A DNA stretch of 64,000 bases from Humibacter albus DSM 18994 (GTDB lineage Bacteria > Actinomycetota > Actinomycetes > Actinomycetales > Microbacteriaceae). A program made the translations under genes and the position numbers. Below are positions 46,734 through 58,114 of the stretch, one piece after another. Positions within the stretch are counted from its first letter, which is position 1. Each line of letters starts with the position of its first letter. The notes below the pieces were generated by a model. The model was not told the origin of the DNA. It saw nothing but the letters and a program-made list of their open reading frames with translations, and made no database searches. The stretch lies in NCBI RefSeq assembly GCF_000421825.1, contig NZ_ATXT01000011.1, positions 434,001 through 498,000 on the forward strand, written 5' to 3'.

Positions 46734-47837
46734 CTACAGGAACCTGTCGCGCAGCTTGGAGAAGAGGCCCTGCTGGAATCGGGCCAGCGTCGGGGCGTCG
46801 TCGTGGTGTCGCGACGCGAACTGCTCGATGAGCTCGCGCTCCTTGCGGTCGAGCTTCGTCGGCGTCAGGACCTGAACGCCCACGCGCAGATCGCCCCGGC
46901 CGCTACCGCGCAGATGAGTGATGCCGCGACCCTTCACGGTGATGACGTCGGCGCTCTGCACACCCGGCTTCAGCTCGACATCGATGTCGCCATCGAGCGC
47001 CTTCACCTTGGCCGTGGCGCCCAGCACGGCATCGGCCATCGAGACCGTGAGCGTGCACAGCAGGTCGTCGCCGTCGCGGCTGAACACGTCGTGGTGCCGC
47101 ACCTTGATCTCCAGGTAGAGATCCCCGTTCGTGCCACCCGCAGGGCCGGCCTCGCCGCTGCCCGGCATCTGCAGGCGCAGCCCGGTGTCCACGCCGGCCG
47201 GAATGTCGACGGGCACGGTGCGGCGCGCGCGCACCCGGCCCTGACCCTGGCAGGTCACGCACGGCGTCGCGATGACTGTGCCGTAGCCGCGGCACGTGCC
47301 GCACGGCGACGACGTCATCACGTTGCCGAGCAGCGACCGCACCGTGCGCTGAATGCTGCCGGTTCCGTGACAGATGTCGCACGTCACCGGTGCGGTCCCC
47401 GGCTGGCAGCACGAACCACCGCAGGTCTCGCAGACGACGGCCGTGTCGACCTCGAGGTCGCGGTGGGCCCCGAAGATCACCTCGTCGAGGTCCACCTCGA
47501 CGCGCAAGAGGGCGTCCTGGCCGCGTTCCCGGCGAGAACGGGGACCTCGCTGGCCGCCACCGCCTCCCGCGCCTCCGAAGAACGTCTCGAAGATGTCGCC
47601 GAAGCCGCTGAAGCCCGCGCCCTCGAACCCCGCCTGCGGCCCGAGGTCGTATTGCTGTCGCTGCTGCGGGTCGCTCAGCACGTCGTACGCGTGCGTGACG
47701 AGCTTGAAACGCTCGGAGGCCTCCGGGCTCGGGTTCACGTCGGGGTGGAGTTCACGGGCGAGTCGCCGGTAGGCCTTTTTGATCTCGTCGGGGCTGGCAT
47801 CGCGGGAGACGCCGAGGACTTCGTAATGGTCGGCCAC
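46734..47837 (-). CDS. dnaJ: Chaperone DnaJ (second type, hrcA-linked)
   Basis: A 367-residue co-chaperone: J domain with HPD at residues 31-33 (RELHPDVNP), a Gly/Phe region, four zinc-binding repeats ([32 protein letters not shown]) and the C-terminal peptide-binding domain. The first repeat reads CETCGGSCC instead of CxxCxGxG. No dnaK or grpE is linked; the hrcA-dnaJ2 pair is the usual second locus in actinobacteria. It is downstream of CIRCE and hrcA. Confidence 0.96.
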   Translation of the reverse strand: MADHYEVLGVSRDASPDEIKKAYRRLARELHPDVNPSPEASERFKLVTHAYDVLSDPQQRQQYDLGPQAGFEGAGFSGFGDIFETFFGGAGGGGGQRGPRSRRERGQDALLRVEVDLDEVIFGAHRDLEVDTAVVCETCGGSCCQPGTAPVTCDICHGTGSIQRTVRSLLGNVMTSSPCGTCRGYGTVIATPCVTCQGQGRVRARRTVPVDIPAGVDTGLRLQMPGSGEAGPAGGTNGDLYLEIKVRHHDVFSRDGDDLLCTLTVSMADAVLGATAKVKALDGDIDVELKPGVQSADVITVKGRGITHLRGSGRGDLRVGVQVLTPTKLDRKERELIEQFASRHHDDAPTLARFQQGLFSKLRDRFL

Positions 47838-47911
47838 GGAAGGGGGATTTCCTTACTTTTTCGTGTGCTGAACTGATCTCCCGGTCGGCGTCGGCTCAGG
47901 ATCGCTGAGGG

Positions 47912-48946
47912 TCATTCGCCGAGCAGACGGGAGAGGTAGCGGGCGACCGCACGCACGGCGGCCATGTTGTTGGAGTAGTCCATGCGAGTAGGGCCGAGCA
48001 CGCCGAGACGCGCGACGTCGCTGCCCGTTCCGGCGTAACCGCTGGCCACGACGGAGGCCTCGGTCAACGTCGCCGACGCGTTCTCACGACCGATGCGCAC
48101 CGTGACGCCGTGCTGGTCCTGGGCCATCTCACTGAACAGCTTGAGCAACTCGACCTGCTCTTCGATCGCCTCCAGCACCGGCGTGACGCTGCCGCTGAAG
48201 TCGTTCTCCGTGCGCACCAGATTCGCTGCTCCGGCCATGATCAGCCGCTCCTGCCTGGTGCCCTCGATCTGCTCCACGATGACCTGGCAGAGGGTGGCGG
48301 CGATCCCGCGCAGTGCGGGAGTCCAACGCGGGGCCGGCAGCGTGGCATCCAACGTGCGCAGCGTCGCTGCCGCGTCGACGAGCCGAAGCCCTGCCGTCTG
48401 CGCGTTCACCTGAGCACGAAGCTCCGCGAGCGCGGACTCGCTGAGCTCGTCGTCGGGCTCCGCGACGGCTTGTTCGACGACGCCGGAGTCGGCGATCAGC
48501 ACGCACAGCACCCGGTGCGGCGCCAGCGGGACGAACTCGATGTGTCGCACGCGAGCGCGAGACACCGACGGATACTGCACCAGCGCCACCTGGTGCGTGA
48601 GCTGGGCGAGGAGCCGGACGGTGCGTGCGAGCACGTCGTCCACGTCGATCGACTCGCCGAGGAAGACCTCGATCGCCTGCCGCTGAGCGTGCGACAGCGG
48701 GCGCAGATCGGACATGCGGTCGACGAAGAGTCGATACCCCTTGTCGGTCGGGACTCGACCCGACGACGTGTGCGGCGCCACGATCAGGTCTTCTTCTTCG
48801 AGGGCGGCCATGTCGTTTCGGATCGTCGCGGCCGACACTTCGAAGCCGTGTCTCTCCACGATGCTCTTCGAGCCGACAGGTTCGCGCGAGGCGACGTAGT
48901 CCTGCACGATCACCCTCAGAACCTCGAGGCTGCGATCCGAAACCAT
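47912..48946 (-). CDS. hrcA: Heat-inducible transcription repressor HrcA
   Basis: A 344-residue repressor. The winged helix is MVSDRSLEVLRVIVQDYVAS with AATIRNDMAALEE and SSGRVPTDKGYRLFVD; the C-terminal GAF-like dimer domain follows. It binds CIRCE, which lies 52-78 bp upstream (48998-49024), so it autoregulates and controls dnaJ. ATG 48946 is the family start and follows GGAGGGTGGCG; the longer frame reads through the CIRCE element. Confidence 0.96.
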   Translation of the reverse strand: MVSDRSLEVLRVIVQDYVASREPVGSKSIVERHGFEVSAATIRNDMAALEEEDLIVAPHTSSGRVPTDKGYRLFVDRMSDLRPLSHAQRQAIEVFLGESIDVDDVLARTVRLLAQLTHQVALVQYPSVSRARVRHIEFVPLAPHRVLCVLIADSGVVEQAVAEPDDELSESALAELRAQVNAQTAGLRLVDAAATLRTLDATLPAPRWTPALRGIAATLCQVIVEQIEGTRQERLIMAGAANLVRTENDFSGSVTPVLEAIEEQVELLKLFSEMAQDQHGVTVRIGRENASATLTEASVVASGYAGTGSDVARLGVLGPTRMDYSNNMAAVRAVARYLSRLLGE

Positions 48947-48997
48947 CGCCACCCTCCGTTCCACCGCGCGTGTTCTTCGTGACCGTTCCGTGCGGTA

Positions 48998-49029
48998 TTG
49001 GCACTCACCAAGACCGAGTGCCAATCATA
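48998..49029 (-). promoter_or_regulatory. CIRCE operator overlapping the hrcA-dnaJ promoter
   Basis: TTGGCACTC (48998-49006) and GAGTGCCAA (49016-49024) form a perfect 9-9-9 inverted repeat, one symmetrical change (TTG for TTA) from the classical CIRCE. On the minus strand a clear -10 TATGAT (49029-49024) touches its edge, so transcription starts inside the operator and HrcA binding would block it. No good -35 is visible 16-18 nt upstream. Confidence 0.93.
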
Positions 49030-49110
49030 TCGCGCGGGCGCGAACCCGGTACGCGCGACGCGGGCGGAACGAGGAGGCCCCGTACCGCCCGCGCGATCAG
49101 TCGGACGCGA

Positions 49111-50496
49111 TCAGTCGAAGTCCACGACGACCTTGCCATCCTTGATCGAGATGTCGGCGCTCGTGTAGCCGGCGCCGGCCTCGATCTGTTCGGAACCGGT
49201 GCCGCCGTCGTAGGTCGAGCCCGTGATGGTTGCGGAGATCGAACCGTCGCCGAGCTTGAACAGGTTGTAGTCGTCCGAGTCGTTGACCTCGACCTCGGGA
49301 TACTCGCCGACCTTCACCGCGACCTTGGCGCCCGTGATCATCACGTTGTCCGGGAACCCGAGCTCGATCCCGCAGTCCTCGATGTCGTAGTAGTCGGTCA
49401 TCGCGGCGCACTTGTCGAAGTGGGCGTCGACCTGCTTCTGCACGTCGTCGATGTAGGCCTTCGACGGCGTGAGCTTGAGATCTTTGAGCGTTGTGGCGGC
49501 ATCCGGCGCCACCGTCACCTGCACGTCATCCGACAGCGTGAAGAACTCGTTCGGTGCTTCGGCCCGGTACACGCCGGGGTAGGCCACGACGTCGTAGTTG
49601 TCGGTGGTGATGGCCACGTCCCCGCCCTTGAGCGTGTAACCCGCATCGCTCGCTGCCGAAGCGGCCGTCGAGACCGGCAGGTTGAACGTCAGGCCCTGAC
49701 GCACGTACCACCCCTTCGAGTCCTTGTCGAGTTCGATCTGGCTGTGGTACGCCTTGCCGCCCAGCTCGTAGGTCACCGTGGCGTAGGTGAGGTCGGACGA
49801 GCGACTGGATGCCAGCTTCGTCACCTTCGCGTCGGTGATGTGCTTCACCGCGTTCGACAGCACGCCCTTCGTCAGCAGCGCATCCTTCTCGTCGGATGTG
49901 TCGACGCGCGCGAGCTGGTTCGCCGCCTTCGCGTCGCCCTTCGAGATCGCAGACAGGTACTGGTCGGCCACGGGCTTGGCTCCGCTGTTGGCGGAGACGA
50001 CCACGGCCACCACGACGGCGACGACGATGATCACGACGAGTGCGGCGCCGCCTCCGATCAGCCACCAGGCCCAGGGCCTCATGCCCTTGCGCGGCGGTTG
50101 CCCCGCCGGAGGCTGCGCACCGTAGGCGCTGCCCGGATACGGCTGGCCCGGCGCGGCATATGGCTGCCCCTGCAGCGGCTGTGCGGGCTGCTGAGAGGGA
50201 GGCTGTTGTCCGTAGGGCGCCTGCTGCCCGTAGGACTGCTGGGCGTCTGCGGACGGCGGCGGGTAGGCGCCGGGCGCAGCGGGCTCGCCCGCTGACGGTG
50301 CCTGCGGAGCAGCACCGTTCGAAGACGGTTGCCCCGTACCGTTTTCAGTGGCAGTAGCCGGCTGATCCGGCGCCGACGATTGGTCGGGAGCAGCGTTCTG
50401 CTCGGCAGGGGACGCGGTTCCCTCCGGGGAACCGTTCCCGTCGGAAGTCGGTGGGACGGAACCGCTCGGTCCGTTCTGTCCTGTCGGATCTGTCAC
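49111..50496 (-). CDS. Membrane-anchored protein with long Gln/Pro-rich N terminus, function unknown
   Basis: A 461-residue protein. Residues 1-140 are low complexity (Pro, Gln, Ala, Ser) with YGQQ-type repeats such as SYGQQAPYGQQPP; one membrane helix follows (RPWAWWLIGGGAALVVIIV), and about 300 residues are outside the cell. The outer part starts with a DUF4878-like segment (PVADQYLSAISKGDAKAANQLA) and ends in a beta-rich region with a Cys pair (KCAAMTDYYDIEDCG). GTG 50496 is preceded by GAGGAGC. Divergent from the DUF4870 gene, which has a similar repeat tail. Confidence 0.75.
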   Translation of the reverse strand: MTDPTGQNGPSGSVPPTSDGNGSPEGTASPAEQNAAPDQSSAPDQPATATENGTGQPSSNGAAPQAPSAGEPAAPGAYPPPSADAQQSYGQQAPYGQQPPSQQPAQPLQGQPYAAPGQPYPGSAYGAQPPAGQPPRKGMRPWAWWLIGGGAALVVIIVVAVVVAVVVSANSGAKPVADQYLSAISKGDAKAANQLARVDTSDEKDALLTKGVLSNAVKHITDAKVTKLASSRSSDLTYATVTYELGGKAYHSQIELDKDSKGWYVRQGLTFNLPVSTAASAASDAGYTLKGGDVAITTDNYDVVAYPGVYRAEAPNEFFTLSDDVQVTVAPDAATTLKDLKLTPSKAYIDDVQKQVDAHFDKCAAMTDYYDIEDCGIELGFPDNVMITGAKVAVKVGEYPEVEVNDSDDYNLFKLGDGSISATITGSTYDGGTGSEQIEAGAGYTSADISIKDGKVVVDFD

Positions 50497-50746
50497 TGCT
50501 GTGCTCCTCGGGCTTGGACGCGGCTGAACGTCGCGTGTAAGTTTTCTCACCAAAGATAGCGACCCGGGTTGTCTACGGCGAAATGCGGCGGCACCTCGAT
50601 ATGGTCAGCGCGGCGCATTGCCGCGCGGTGAGTCCAGCCAGTACGGTGAGGGTCACGCTCGAACTGTGGTGTGTGCGTCGCGCAGGGCCCGCGCCCGCAC
50701 CGAGCGAGACCGTCCTCCGTACGTTCCGTGAGAAAGACACCGTGCC

Positions 50747-51418
50747 ATGAGCGATCCGAACACTCCCCAGAACTCCGACCCGAGTCAGCAGCCCGTCACA
50801 CCTACTCAGCAGCCGTACGGTCAGCAGCCCCCGCCCCCTCAGCAGCCCGCACAGCAGCCGCAGCAGCCTTATGGCCAGCAGCCCCCGCAGTACGGACAGC
50901 AGCAACCACCGTCGTACGGCCAGCCCCCGCAGTACGGACAGCAGCCGAACGGGCAGCAACAGTACGGGCAGCAGCCACCCCAATATGGACAGCAGCAACC
51001 GCCGTACGGACAGCAGCCTTACGGCCAGCCGCAGTATGCCGCTCCCGCGCAGCCGCTCACGGCAGAGGGCGACAAGAACGCCGCGATGTGGGCGCACATC
51101 GGCGGCATCGTCGGATTCCTGCCGTCGCTGATCATCTGGCTCGTGCTCAAAGACCGCGGACCGCGCACGAACGTCGAGGCGAAGGAGGCGCTGAACTGGC
51201 AGATCACGTTCACGATCTGCTACGTCGCCCTCTGGATCGTCGTCGGCATCCTCGACGGGGTCTTCTACGCGGTCGGCCTCTGGTTCCTTCCCGGCCTCAT
51301 GCAGCTCCTCCCGCTCGCACTGTGGGTGCTCAACGTGATCTTCTCGATCATCGGGGGCGTGCGTGTGAACGCAGGCGGCGGATACCGTTACCCGTTCAAC
51401 TTCCGTTTCATCAAGTAG
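50747..51418 (+). CDS. DUF4870 membrane protein with YGQQ-repeat N terminus
   Basis: A 223-residue protein. The first 100 residues are a Gln/Pro/Tyr-rich disordered tail with at least seven PYGQQ or QYGQQ units; a DUF4870 domain with three helices follows (NAAMWAHIGGIVGFLPSLII, LKDRGP and the C-terminal NFRFIK). It is a small integral membrane protein of unknown function. A hairpin terminator follows, then a shorter paralogue. Confidence 0.85.
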   Translation: MSDPNTPQNSDPSQQPVTPTQQPYGQQPPPPQQPAQQPQQPYGQQPPQYGQQQPPSYGQPPQYGQQPNGQQQYGQQPPQYGQQQPPYGQQPYGQPQYAAPAQPLTAEGDKNAAMWAHIGGIVGFLPSLIIWLVLKDRGPRTNVEAKEALNWQITFTICYVALWIVVGILDGVFYAVGLWFLPGLMQLLPLALWVLNVIFSIIGGVRVNAGGGYRYPFNFRFIK

Positions 51419-51459
51419 CCGTCGGAGCGGGTGAAGGCCCGCTAACACGCTTCACTGAG

Positions 51460-51494
51460 AAGAGCCCGCGTACGCAACGCCGACGCGGGCTCTT
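51460..51494. terminator. Perfect 12-bp hairpin between two DUF4870 genes
   Basis: AAGAGCCCGCGT (51460-51471) and ACGCGGGCTCTT (51483-51494) form a 12-bp stem with an 11-nt loop, starting 42 bp after the upstream stop. Only a weak T-rich tail follows. It probably ends the first transcript so that the second gene has its own promoter. Confidence 0.82.
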
Positions 51495-51571
51495 CCCTTG
51501 CCCGTCCGTCGTGGCCTAGGGTGTTGGCCCGAAGCGACATGAAGGTCGCGGCCGTTAGAAGGAGACCTGAC

Positions 51572-51994
51572 ATGAGCAACGTCCCTCCCCCTCCGCAAGA
51601 TCCGAACCAGGCGCCGCCGCCCGGTGCTTACCAGCAGCCGCGGCAGCTCCAGCCGTCGGACGAGAAGATGTGGTCGATGCTCATCCACCTGGGTGGCGCC
51701 ATCATCTCGTTCGTCAGCTACGCCAGCCTGGCGTTCCTCCCGGCCCTGATCGGCTTCCTGGTCCTCAAGGACCGCGGGCCGTTCGTGCGAGAGAACACCA
51801 AGAACGCGCTCAACTTCCAGCTCACGATGCTGATCGGCGTGATCGTCGGCTGGATCACCGCGTTCATCCTCATCGGGTTCCTCATCCTGCTCGCCGTCTG
51901 GGTGGTGAACATCATCTTCAGCATCATCGCCGCGGTGAAGGCGAACCGGGGTGAGTACTACAAGTACCCGATGACGATCCAGTTCATCAAGTAG
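51572..51994 (+). CDS. DUF4870 membrane protein, short paralogue
   Basis: A 140-residue paralogue of the preceding gene with a shorter Pro/Gln tail (SNVPPPPQDPNQAPPPGAY) and the same three-helix DUF4870 domain (KMWSMLIHLGGAIISFVSY, LKDRGPFVRENTKNALNFQ) ending TIQFIK. AGAAGGAGA precedes the ATG at 51572. It converges with hemW, 6 bp between stops. Confidence 0.87.
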   Translation: MSNVPPPPQDPNQAPPPGAYQQPRQLQPSDEKMWSMLIHLGGAIISFVSYASLAFLPALIGFLVLKDRGPFVRENTKNALNFQLTMLIGVIVGWITAFILIGFLILLAVWVVNIIFSIIAAVKANRGEYYKYPMTIQFIK

Positions 51995-52000
51995 TCCGAT

Positions 52001-53230
52001 TCACCGATCGGCCACGAGCCGGCGCACGACCGCGTCGGCCAGCAGCCGCCCTGTACGGGTCAGTTCGACCGATCCGTGCAGGGCGGCTCTCGCGTCGATC
52101 AGCCCGTCCGCGATCAGCCCGGCGACCGCTTGGCGGGCCTGAGGCTGAAGTGCAGACACGCGGAGGCCTTCACGGATGCGCACCCGGAGCAAGACGTCCT
52201 CGAAGGAACGCGTGGCGGCATCCAGGGTCTCTCGCCCTGCGGCGGGCGACTCCCCCGTGACCACGCGTCCGGCGTATGCGGCCGGGTGTTTGACGTTCCA
52301 CCAGCGCACGCCGCCGACGTGACTGTGGGCGCCTGGACCGATTCCCCACCAGTCGTGACCTAGCCAGTAGGCGAGATTGTGGCGTGATCGATGTTTCCTG
52401 TCACGTGCCCAGTTGCTCACCTCGTACCACTCGAAGCCGGCAGCGGCGAGTCTGTCGTCGACGAGTTCGTACATGTCCGCCTGCAGATCGTCGTCGGGTT
52501 CGGCGAGCTCGCCGCGCCGGATCTGACGCGCCAGCTTGGTGCCGTCCTCGACGATGAGCGCATACGCCGAGATGTGGTCCGGCTCGCATGTCAGCGCTGC
52601 CTCGACGGATGCTCCCCAGTCCGCGAGCGACTCCCCCGGCGTTCCGTAGATCAGGTCGAGGCTGACCTGGAGTCCCGCATCCTTGGCCCACGCGACCACC
52701 TGCGGAACCCGCCGAGGATCGTGGGTGCGCTCCAGCGTGCGCAGCACGCGCGGCACCGCCGACTGCATGCCGAACGAGACACGCGTGAAGCCGGCGCGCG
52801 CGAGCTCGGCAAGGTATCGGGCATCCACGCTGTCGGGATTCGCCTCTGTCGTGACCTCGGCACCATCGGCGAGACCGAATGTCGTGCGCACCTTCGCGAG
52901 CATCGCCACGAGATCCGTCACCGGCAGCAACGTCGGCGTCCCGCCGCCGAAGAACACCGTCGACGCGGGCCGCGGCGAAATCCCGGATGCCGCCAGCACG
53001 TCGGCGGCGAAACCCACCTCGAGCGCCGCCTGCTCCGCGTAGTCCGCCTGCCTCGCGCCACGCAATTCGGTCGCCGTGTAGGTGTTGAAGTCGCAGTATC
53101 CGCAGCGCACTCGGCAGAACGGGACGTGCAGGTAGACGCCGAAGTCGCGGTCTTCCGCGCCGTCCGCGGCTCCAGCCGGAAGCAGACCGTCGCTGGGCGC
53201 CGGGTCAGCGATCGGCAGTGCGCTCGGCAC
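52001..53230 (-). CDS. hemW: Radical SAM heme chaperone HemW
   Basis: A 409-residue radical SAM protein with the cluster motif CRVRCGYCDFN, the SAM-binding FFGGGTPTLL and the C-terminal HemW helical domain (FEWYEVSNWARD). HemW delivers heme to respiratory enzymes and was formerly called oxygen-independent coproporphyrinogen oxidase; the CxxxCxxC has no fourth Cys as in true HemN. I use GTG 53230, giving VPSALPIADPAPSDGLLPAG, the usual start in this group; it overlaps the DUF1990 gene by 26 bp. Confidence 0.92.
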   Translation of the reverse strand: MPSALPIADPAPSDGLLPAGAADGAEDRDFGVYLHVPFCRVRCGYCDFNTYTATELRGARQADYAEQAALEVGFAADVLAASGISPRPASTVFFGGGTPTLLPVTDLVAMLAKVRTTFGLADGAEVTTEANPDSVDARYLAELARAGFTRVSFGMQSAVPRVLRTLERTHDPRRVPQVVAWAKDAGLQVSLDLIYGTPGESLADWGASVEAALTCEPDHISAYALIVEDGTKLARQIRRGELAEPDDDLQADMYELVDDRLAAAGFEWYEVSNWARDRKHRSRHNLAYWLGHDWWGIGPGAHSHVGGVRWWNVKHPAAYAGRVVTGESPAAGRETLDAATRSFEDVLLRVRIREGLRVSALQPQARQAVAGLIADGLIDARAALHGSVELTRTGRLLADAVVRRLVADR

Positions 53231-54014
53231 GCTCGGCCTCGCCGACCAGATCGTGAGCGGCGTCCACCGGCTCGGCCGGGGCCCTGGATTCCAGCTCGGC
53301 TGCGGCATCGTCGACCGTCACATCGACTGCCGTGGCCCGCACGGGCATTTGACCGTCGTCCTGCTGCGAACTCGAGGAGGCCGACTCGGGCGGTGTCACC
53401 GGCCCTGTGACCGGGTGGAGTGCGCGCAGATATCGCCTGGCCAACTTCTTCTGGCCGGAGAGCACGAACGGCGCCACCAGGCGGCGGAGTCCCGATCCCG
53501 GCCGGGAGAACGACCGCAGGGTCAACCACACGGACCCGTCGTCGCGCTGCTCGAGCACGAACGCCTCCTCGCCCGTCAACGGATGCCCGTGCATCGTCCC
53601 GTAGGCGAACCCGACGCGGTGCTCCTCCTCGATCACGTAGACGACGCGTACCGGCGCTTTGAGGTGGAACGGGCCGAATGGCACACGCAGCACGGCGCTC
53701 ATGCCATTGGAGATGTACGGGTGGCCATCCTCATCGAAGACTGCCTCGGTTCCGCGGTGCGGTTCGAGGCGCTCCGGCGTGCCGTCGTCGGCGAACCTGA
53801 CGCCGGCATACTCCTCACCGGTTCCCGGGTCGACGTGTGTGACCTCCACACCGCTGCCGCGCTGAACGCCCCACGTCATCAGAGCCTGTGACGAGCTCGC
53901 GAAACGACCATCTCCGCTGCCCAGGCGGATCGAACGCGAACGGGATCGGAAACCCTTGGGAGGGTGCAGAGTCAGATCGTGCGACGCGGTGGCGCCGACA
54001 GCGGCATAGGTCAC
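53205..54014 (-). CDS. DUF1990 family protein
   Basis: A 269-residue protein with the DUF1990 pattern: YAAVGAT near the start, LGSGDGRFASSSQALMTWG, APVRVVYVIEEEHRVGFAYG and VWLTLRSFSRPGSGLRRLV. The last 60 residues are a disordered acidic extension absent from most relatives. DUF1990 proteins have a START-like predicted fold and no known activity. It immediately precedes and overlaps hemW. Confidence 0.87.
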   Translation of the reverse strand: MTYAAVGATASHDLTLHPPKGFRSRSRSIRLGSGDGRFASSSQALMTWGVQRGSGVEVTHVDPGTGEEYAGVRFADDGTPERLEPHRGTEAVFDEDGHPYISNGMSAVLRVPFGPFHLKAPVRVVYVIEEEHRVGFAYGTMHGHPLTGEEAFVLEQRDDGSVWLTLRSFSRPGSGLRRLVAPFVLSGQKKLARRYLRALHPVTGPVTPPESASSSSQQDDGQMPVRATAVDVTVDDAAAELESRAPAEPVDAAHDLVGEAERAERTADR

Positions 54015-54137
54015 CGGCTGATCGGTGAACGTGCTGCGTCGCGTGGAAGTCGTGGGCTCGTCCTTTTTCCTCGTGCGGGACGTCTTTCCCGCTCGGCAGG
54101 GGCGCGGCGAGTCGAACCCCCATTTCGCGCGAAAAGT

Positions 54138-54410
54138 CTAACCGACGCCACCTGCCGGTTCGATGAGACCGAACTCATAGGCCGCGATCACGGCTTGCAC
54201 ACGGTCACGCAGGCCGAGTTTGAACAGGATGCGGCTGACGTGCGTCTTCACCGTCCCCTCCGCCATGTGCAGTCGATCGCCGAGCTCCTGATTCGTGCAC
54301 CCTCGCGCGATCTCGACGAGCACCTCGCACTCGCGCGCCGTCAGAACGGCGAGCGGCCCCCGATCGTCGCCGTGCGGCGGCGCACGGTGCACGAACTGCG
54401 CCGCGGCGAG
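54138..54410 (-). pseudogene. Response-regulator remnant: LuxR DNA-binding domain without receiver
   Basis: The C-terminal part encodes a normal LuxR helix-turn-helix (LTARECEVLVEIARGCTNQELG with TVKTHVSRILFKLGLRDRVQ), 90 residues in all. Upstream of about 54410 the same frame only reads the antisense of a membrane-protein fragment, and no receiver domain with Asp is present. The open frame to 54554 would give a 138-residue chimera that is unlikely to be a real gene product. I read it as a regulator truncated by deletion. Confidence 0.68.
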
Positions 54411-54411
54411 C

Positions 54412-54723
54412 GAGGTCGCCTGGATCCTCGAAATCGCCGGCCAGCTCGGAATGCTCGTCGTGCTCGTCGCGTTGTGGCGAGGCCGTCTCGCGCCGCCCTG
54501 GCCGCTGGTGCTGTGCACGGTCGGCATCCTCGTCAACGCGCTGGTCGGCACCATGGTGGCGACGCTGGCAGCCGATGTTCTGCTTCTCGCGGCGGCCGGG
54601 TGGGTCGCCGTTACGCTCGCCCGGCTTCCGCGCGATACCTGGTTGATGAACGCGAGAACCTCGCCTCAACCCGCCTCACCGCGCCCGCTCACCGGGCGCT
54701 CCGCAACAGAAGCGGAGGTCTGA
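54412..54723 (+). pseudogene. C-terminal remnant of a membrane protein
   Basis: From about residue 40 of the open frame the protein looks genuine: AWILEIAGQLGMLVVLVALW and VLCTVGILVNALVGTMVATL are two helices with a third after them, then a polar tail to a stop at 54723. The N-terminal part before 54412 is antisense to the response-regulator remnant and has no helix. The family is not recognisable. It converges with lepA, 6 bp between stops. Confidence 0.55.
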
Positions 54724-54729
54724 CGAGCT

Positions 54730-56583
<1,854 letters not shown>

Positions 56584-56675
56584 CGTGCGGCAATTCTCCC
56601 ATGAACGCGGGAGGTGGCCGGCACGCCCGTCCCGAGCCGATGACGTGCTCGAGAAGGGCAACGGGTGTCGGATGC

Positions 56676-57899
56676 CTACGCCGAGAACCTCTCGGATCGC
56701 TCGGAGACCACGCCCCGGCCATCCTCCCACCGGTACACCTCGCGGCCGGTGATGTACACGTGCTCCGCACGGCTCATCACGTCGAGCGGGTCTGAAGACC
56801 ACAGCACCAGGTCGCCGTCGAGACCCTCTCGTATCGCGCCGACTCGGCTGTCGAGGCCGAGGAACGAAGCAGGGTTCACGGTGAGGGCGCGCAGGGCGAT
56901 CTCGGGGTCGAGCCCCTCCTTCACCGCCAGCGACGCTTGGTGCACGAGGAAGTTGATCGGGACCACCGGGTGATCGGTGGTGATCGCCACGCGCACGCCC
57001 GCTGCGGCCAGCCGACCGAGGTTCGCGATCGCGCGATCCTTCAACTCCGCCTTGGAGCGCGAGGTGAACATCGGACCGTAGATGACCGGGACGTCCCGCT
57101 CGGCGAGCACGTCGGCGAGCTTCGCCCCGTCGGTCCCGTGGTTGATCACGAGACGGTAACCGAACTCGTCGGCGAGACGGATCGCCGTGGCGATGTCGTC
57201 GTGCCGGTGCACGTGCTGGTCCCAGGCGAGCTCGCCGGACAGCACGCTCGCCAGTGTCTCCTTGGCGAGGTCTCGCGCGAAAGGCTCGCCCTTGGCGGCC
57301 GCGGCGTCCCGCGCGGCGACATAATTCTGCGCGTCGACGAAGGCCTGGCGCAGCACGTAGGCGACACCGAGCCGCGTCGACGGCAGTTGCTTCTTCTCGC
57401 CATAGACGCGTTTCGGGTTCTCGCCGAGTGCGGACTTCACGCTGACGGCATCCGTGATCACCTGCTCGTCGATGGTGCGGCCGCCCCACGTCTTGATCGC
57501 GACGGTGCGGCCCCCGATCACATTGCCGCTGCCCGGTTTGACGATCACCGAGGTGATGCCTCCCGACAGCGCATCGCGGAACCCCTCGTCGTCGATGTCG
57601 ATGCCGTCGATGGCCCGAACGCCGGCGGTGTTCGGGCCGGTCATCTCGTTCGTGTCGTTCCCCGCGGCGCCTCCGCCCTCCTCGTGGATTCCGACATGGC
57701 CGTGCGCCTCGATGAAGCCCGGGAGCAGCCACTTGCCCTCGGCGTGCACGACGGGGACGCCCTCGGGAACGGCGACGTCGGCCCCGACCGCCGTGATGAT
57801 GCCGTCCCGCACGATCACCGTGCCGTTCTCGACCGGTTCGGACGCGACGGGCACGACACGCGCGCCGACGATGGCGATGGATGCTCGCTGAAGACTCAT
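56676..57899 (-). CDS. Amidohydrolase, imidazolonepropionase-like
   Basis: A 407-residue amidohydrolase-superfamily protein. Metal ligands: [10 protein letters not shown] (HxH), [23 protein letters not shown] and the strand-8 Asp in ITTDHPVVP; a Ser/Gly loop [11 protein letters not shown] is notable. It resembles actinobacterial COG1228 amidohydrolases of unknown substrate and is only a distant relative of the one at 1153. ATG 57899 starts the small beta domain normally. Divergent from rpsT. Confidence 0.85.
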   Translation of the reverse strand: MSLQRASIAIVGARVVPVASEPVENGTVIVRDGIITAVGADVAVPEGVPVVHAEGKWLLPGFIEAHGHVGIHEEGGGAAGNDTNEMTGPNTAGVRAIDGIDIDDEGFRDALSGGITSVIVKPGSGNVIGGRTVAIKTWGGRTIDEQVITDAVSVKSALGENPKRVYGEKKQLPSTRLGVAYVLRQAFVDAQNYVAARDAAAAKGEPFARDLAKETLASVLSGELAWDQHVHRHDDIATAIRLADEFGYRLVINHGTDGAKLADVLAERDVPVIYGPMFTSRSKAELKDRAIANLGRLAAAGVRVAITTDHPVVPINFLVHQASLAVKEGLDPEIALRALTVNPASFLGLDSRVGAIREGLDGDLVLWSSDPLDVMSRAEHVYITGREVYRWEDGRGVVSERSERFSA

Positions 57900-57999
57900 G
57901 CCCTCCAGCCTAGGTTTCGCGTGCACCGGCATCGAGTCGCGTGAGCACGCTTAGCGACGGGAGAGCGGCAGGTATTCCCGGGCGCGAACGGGTATCTGG

Positions 58000-58005
58000 T
58001 AAGGT
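58000..58005 (+). promoter_or_regulatory. Probable -10 of the rpsT promoter
   Basis: TAAGGT at 58000-58005 is a typical actinobacterial -10 for translation genes. It would place the start near 58012 and leave a 100-nt leader before rpsT. The -35 region is not convincing. Confidence 0.4.
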
Positions 58006-58114
58006 TGCTTGTTGGCTTGCGTGTGGTTTCAACCCGCACGTCGTCGGGAGATGCCCTCTTCATCTGCCGGCACATCCTCAATCTCGGTACATCGAACGAA
58101 AGACAAGACCACTC

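Noticed and set aside
54138-54554. 138-codon LuxR protein as an intact gene
   Set aside because: Its first 45 codons are antisense to the facing membrane-protein fragment and there is no receiver or sensor domain, so I treat it as a remnant.
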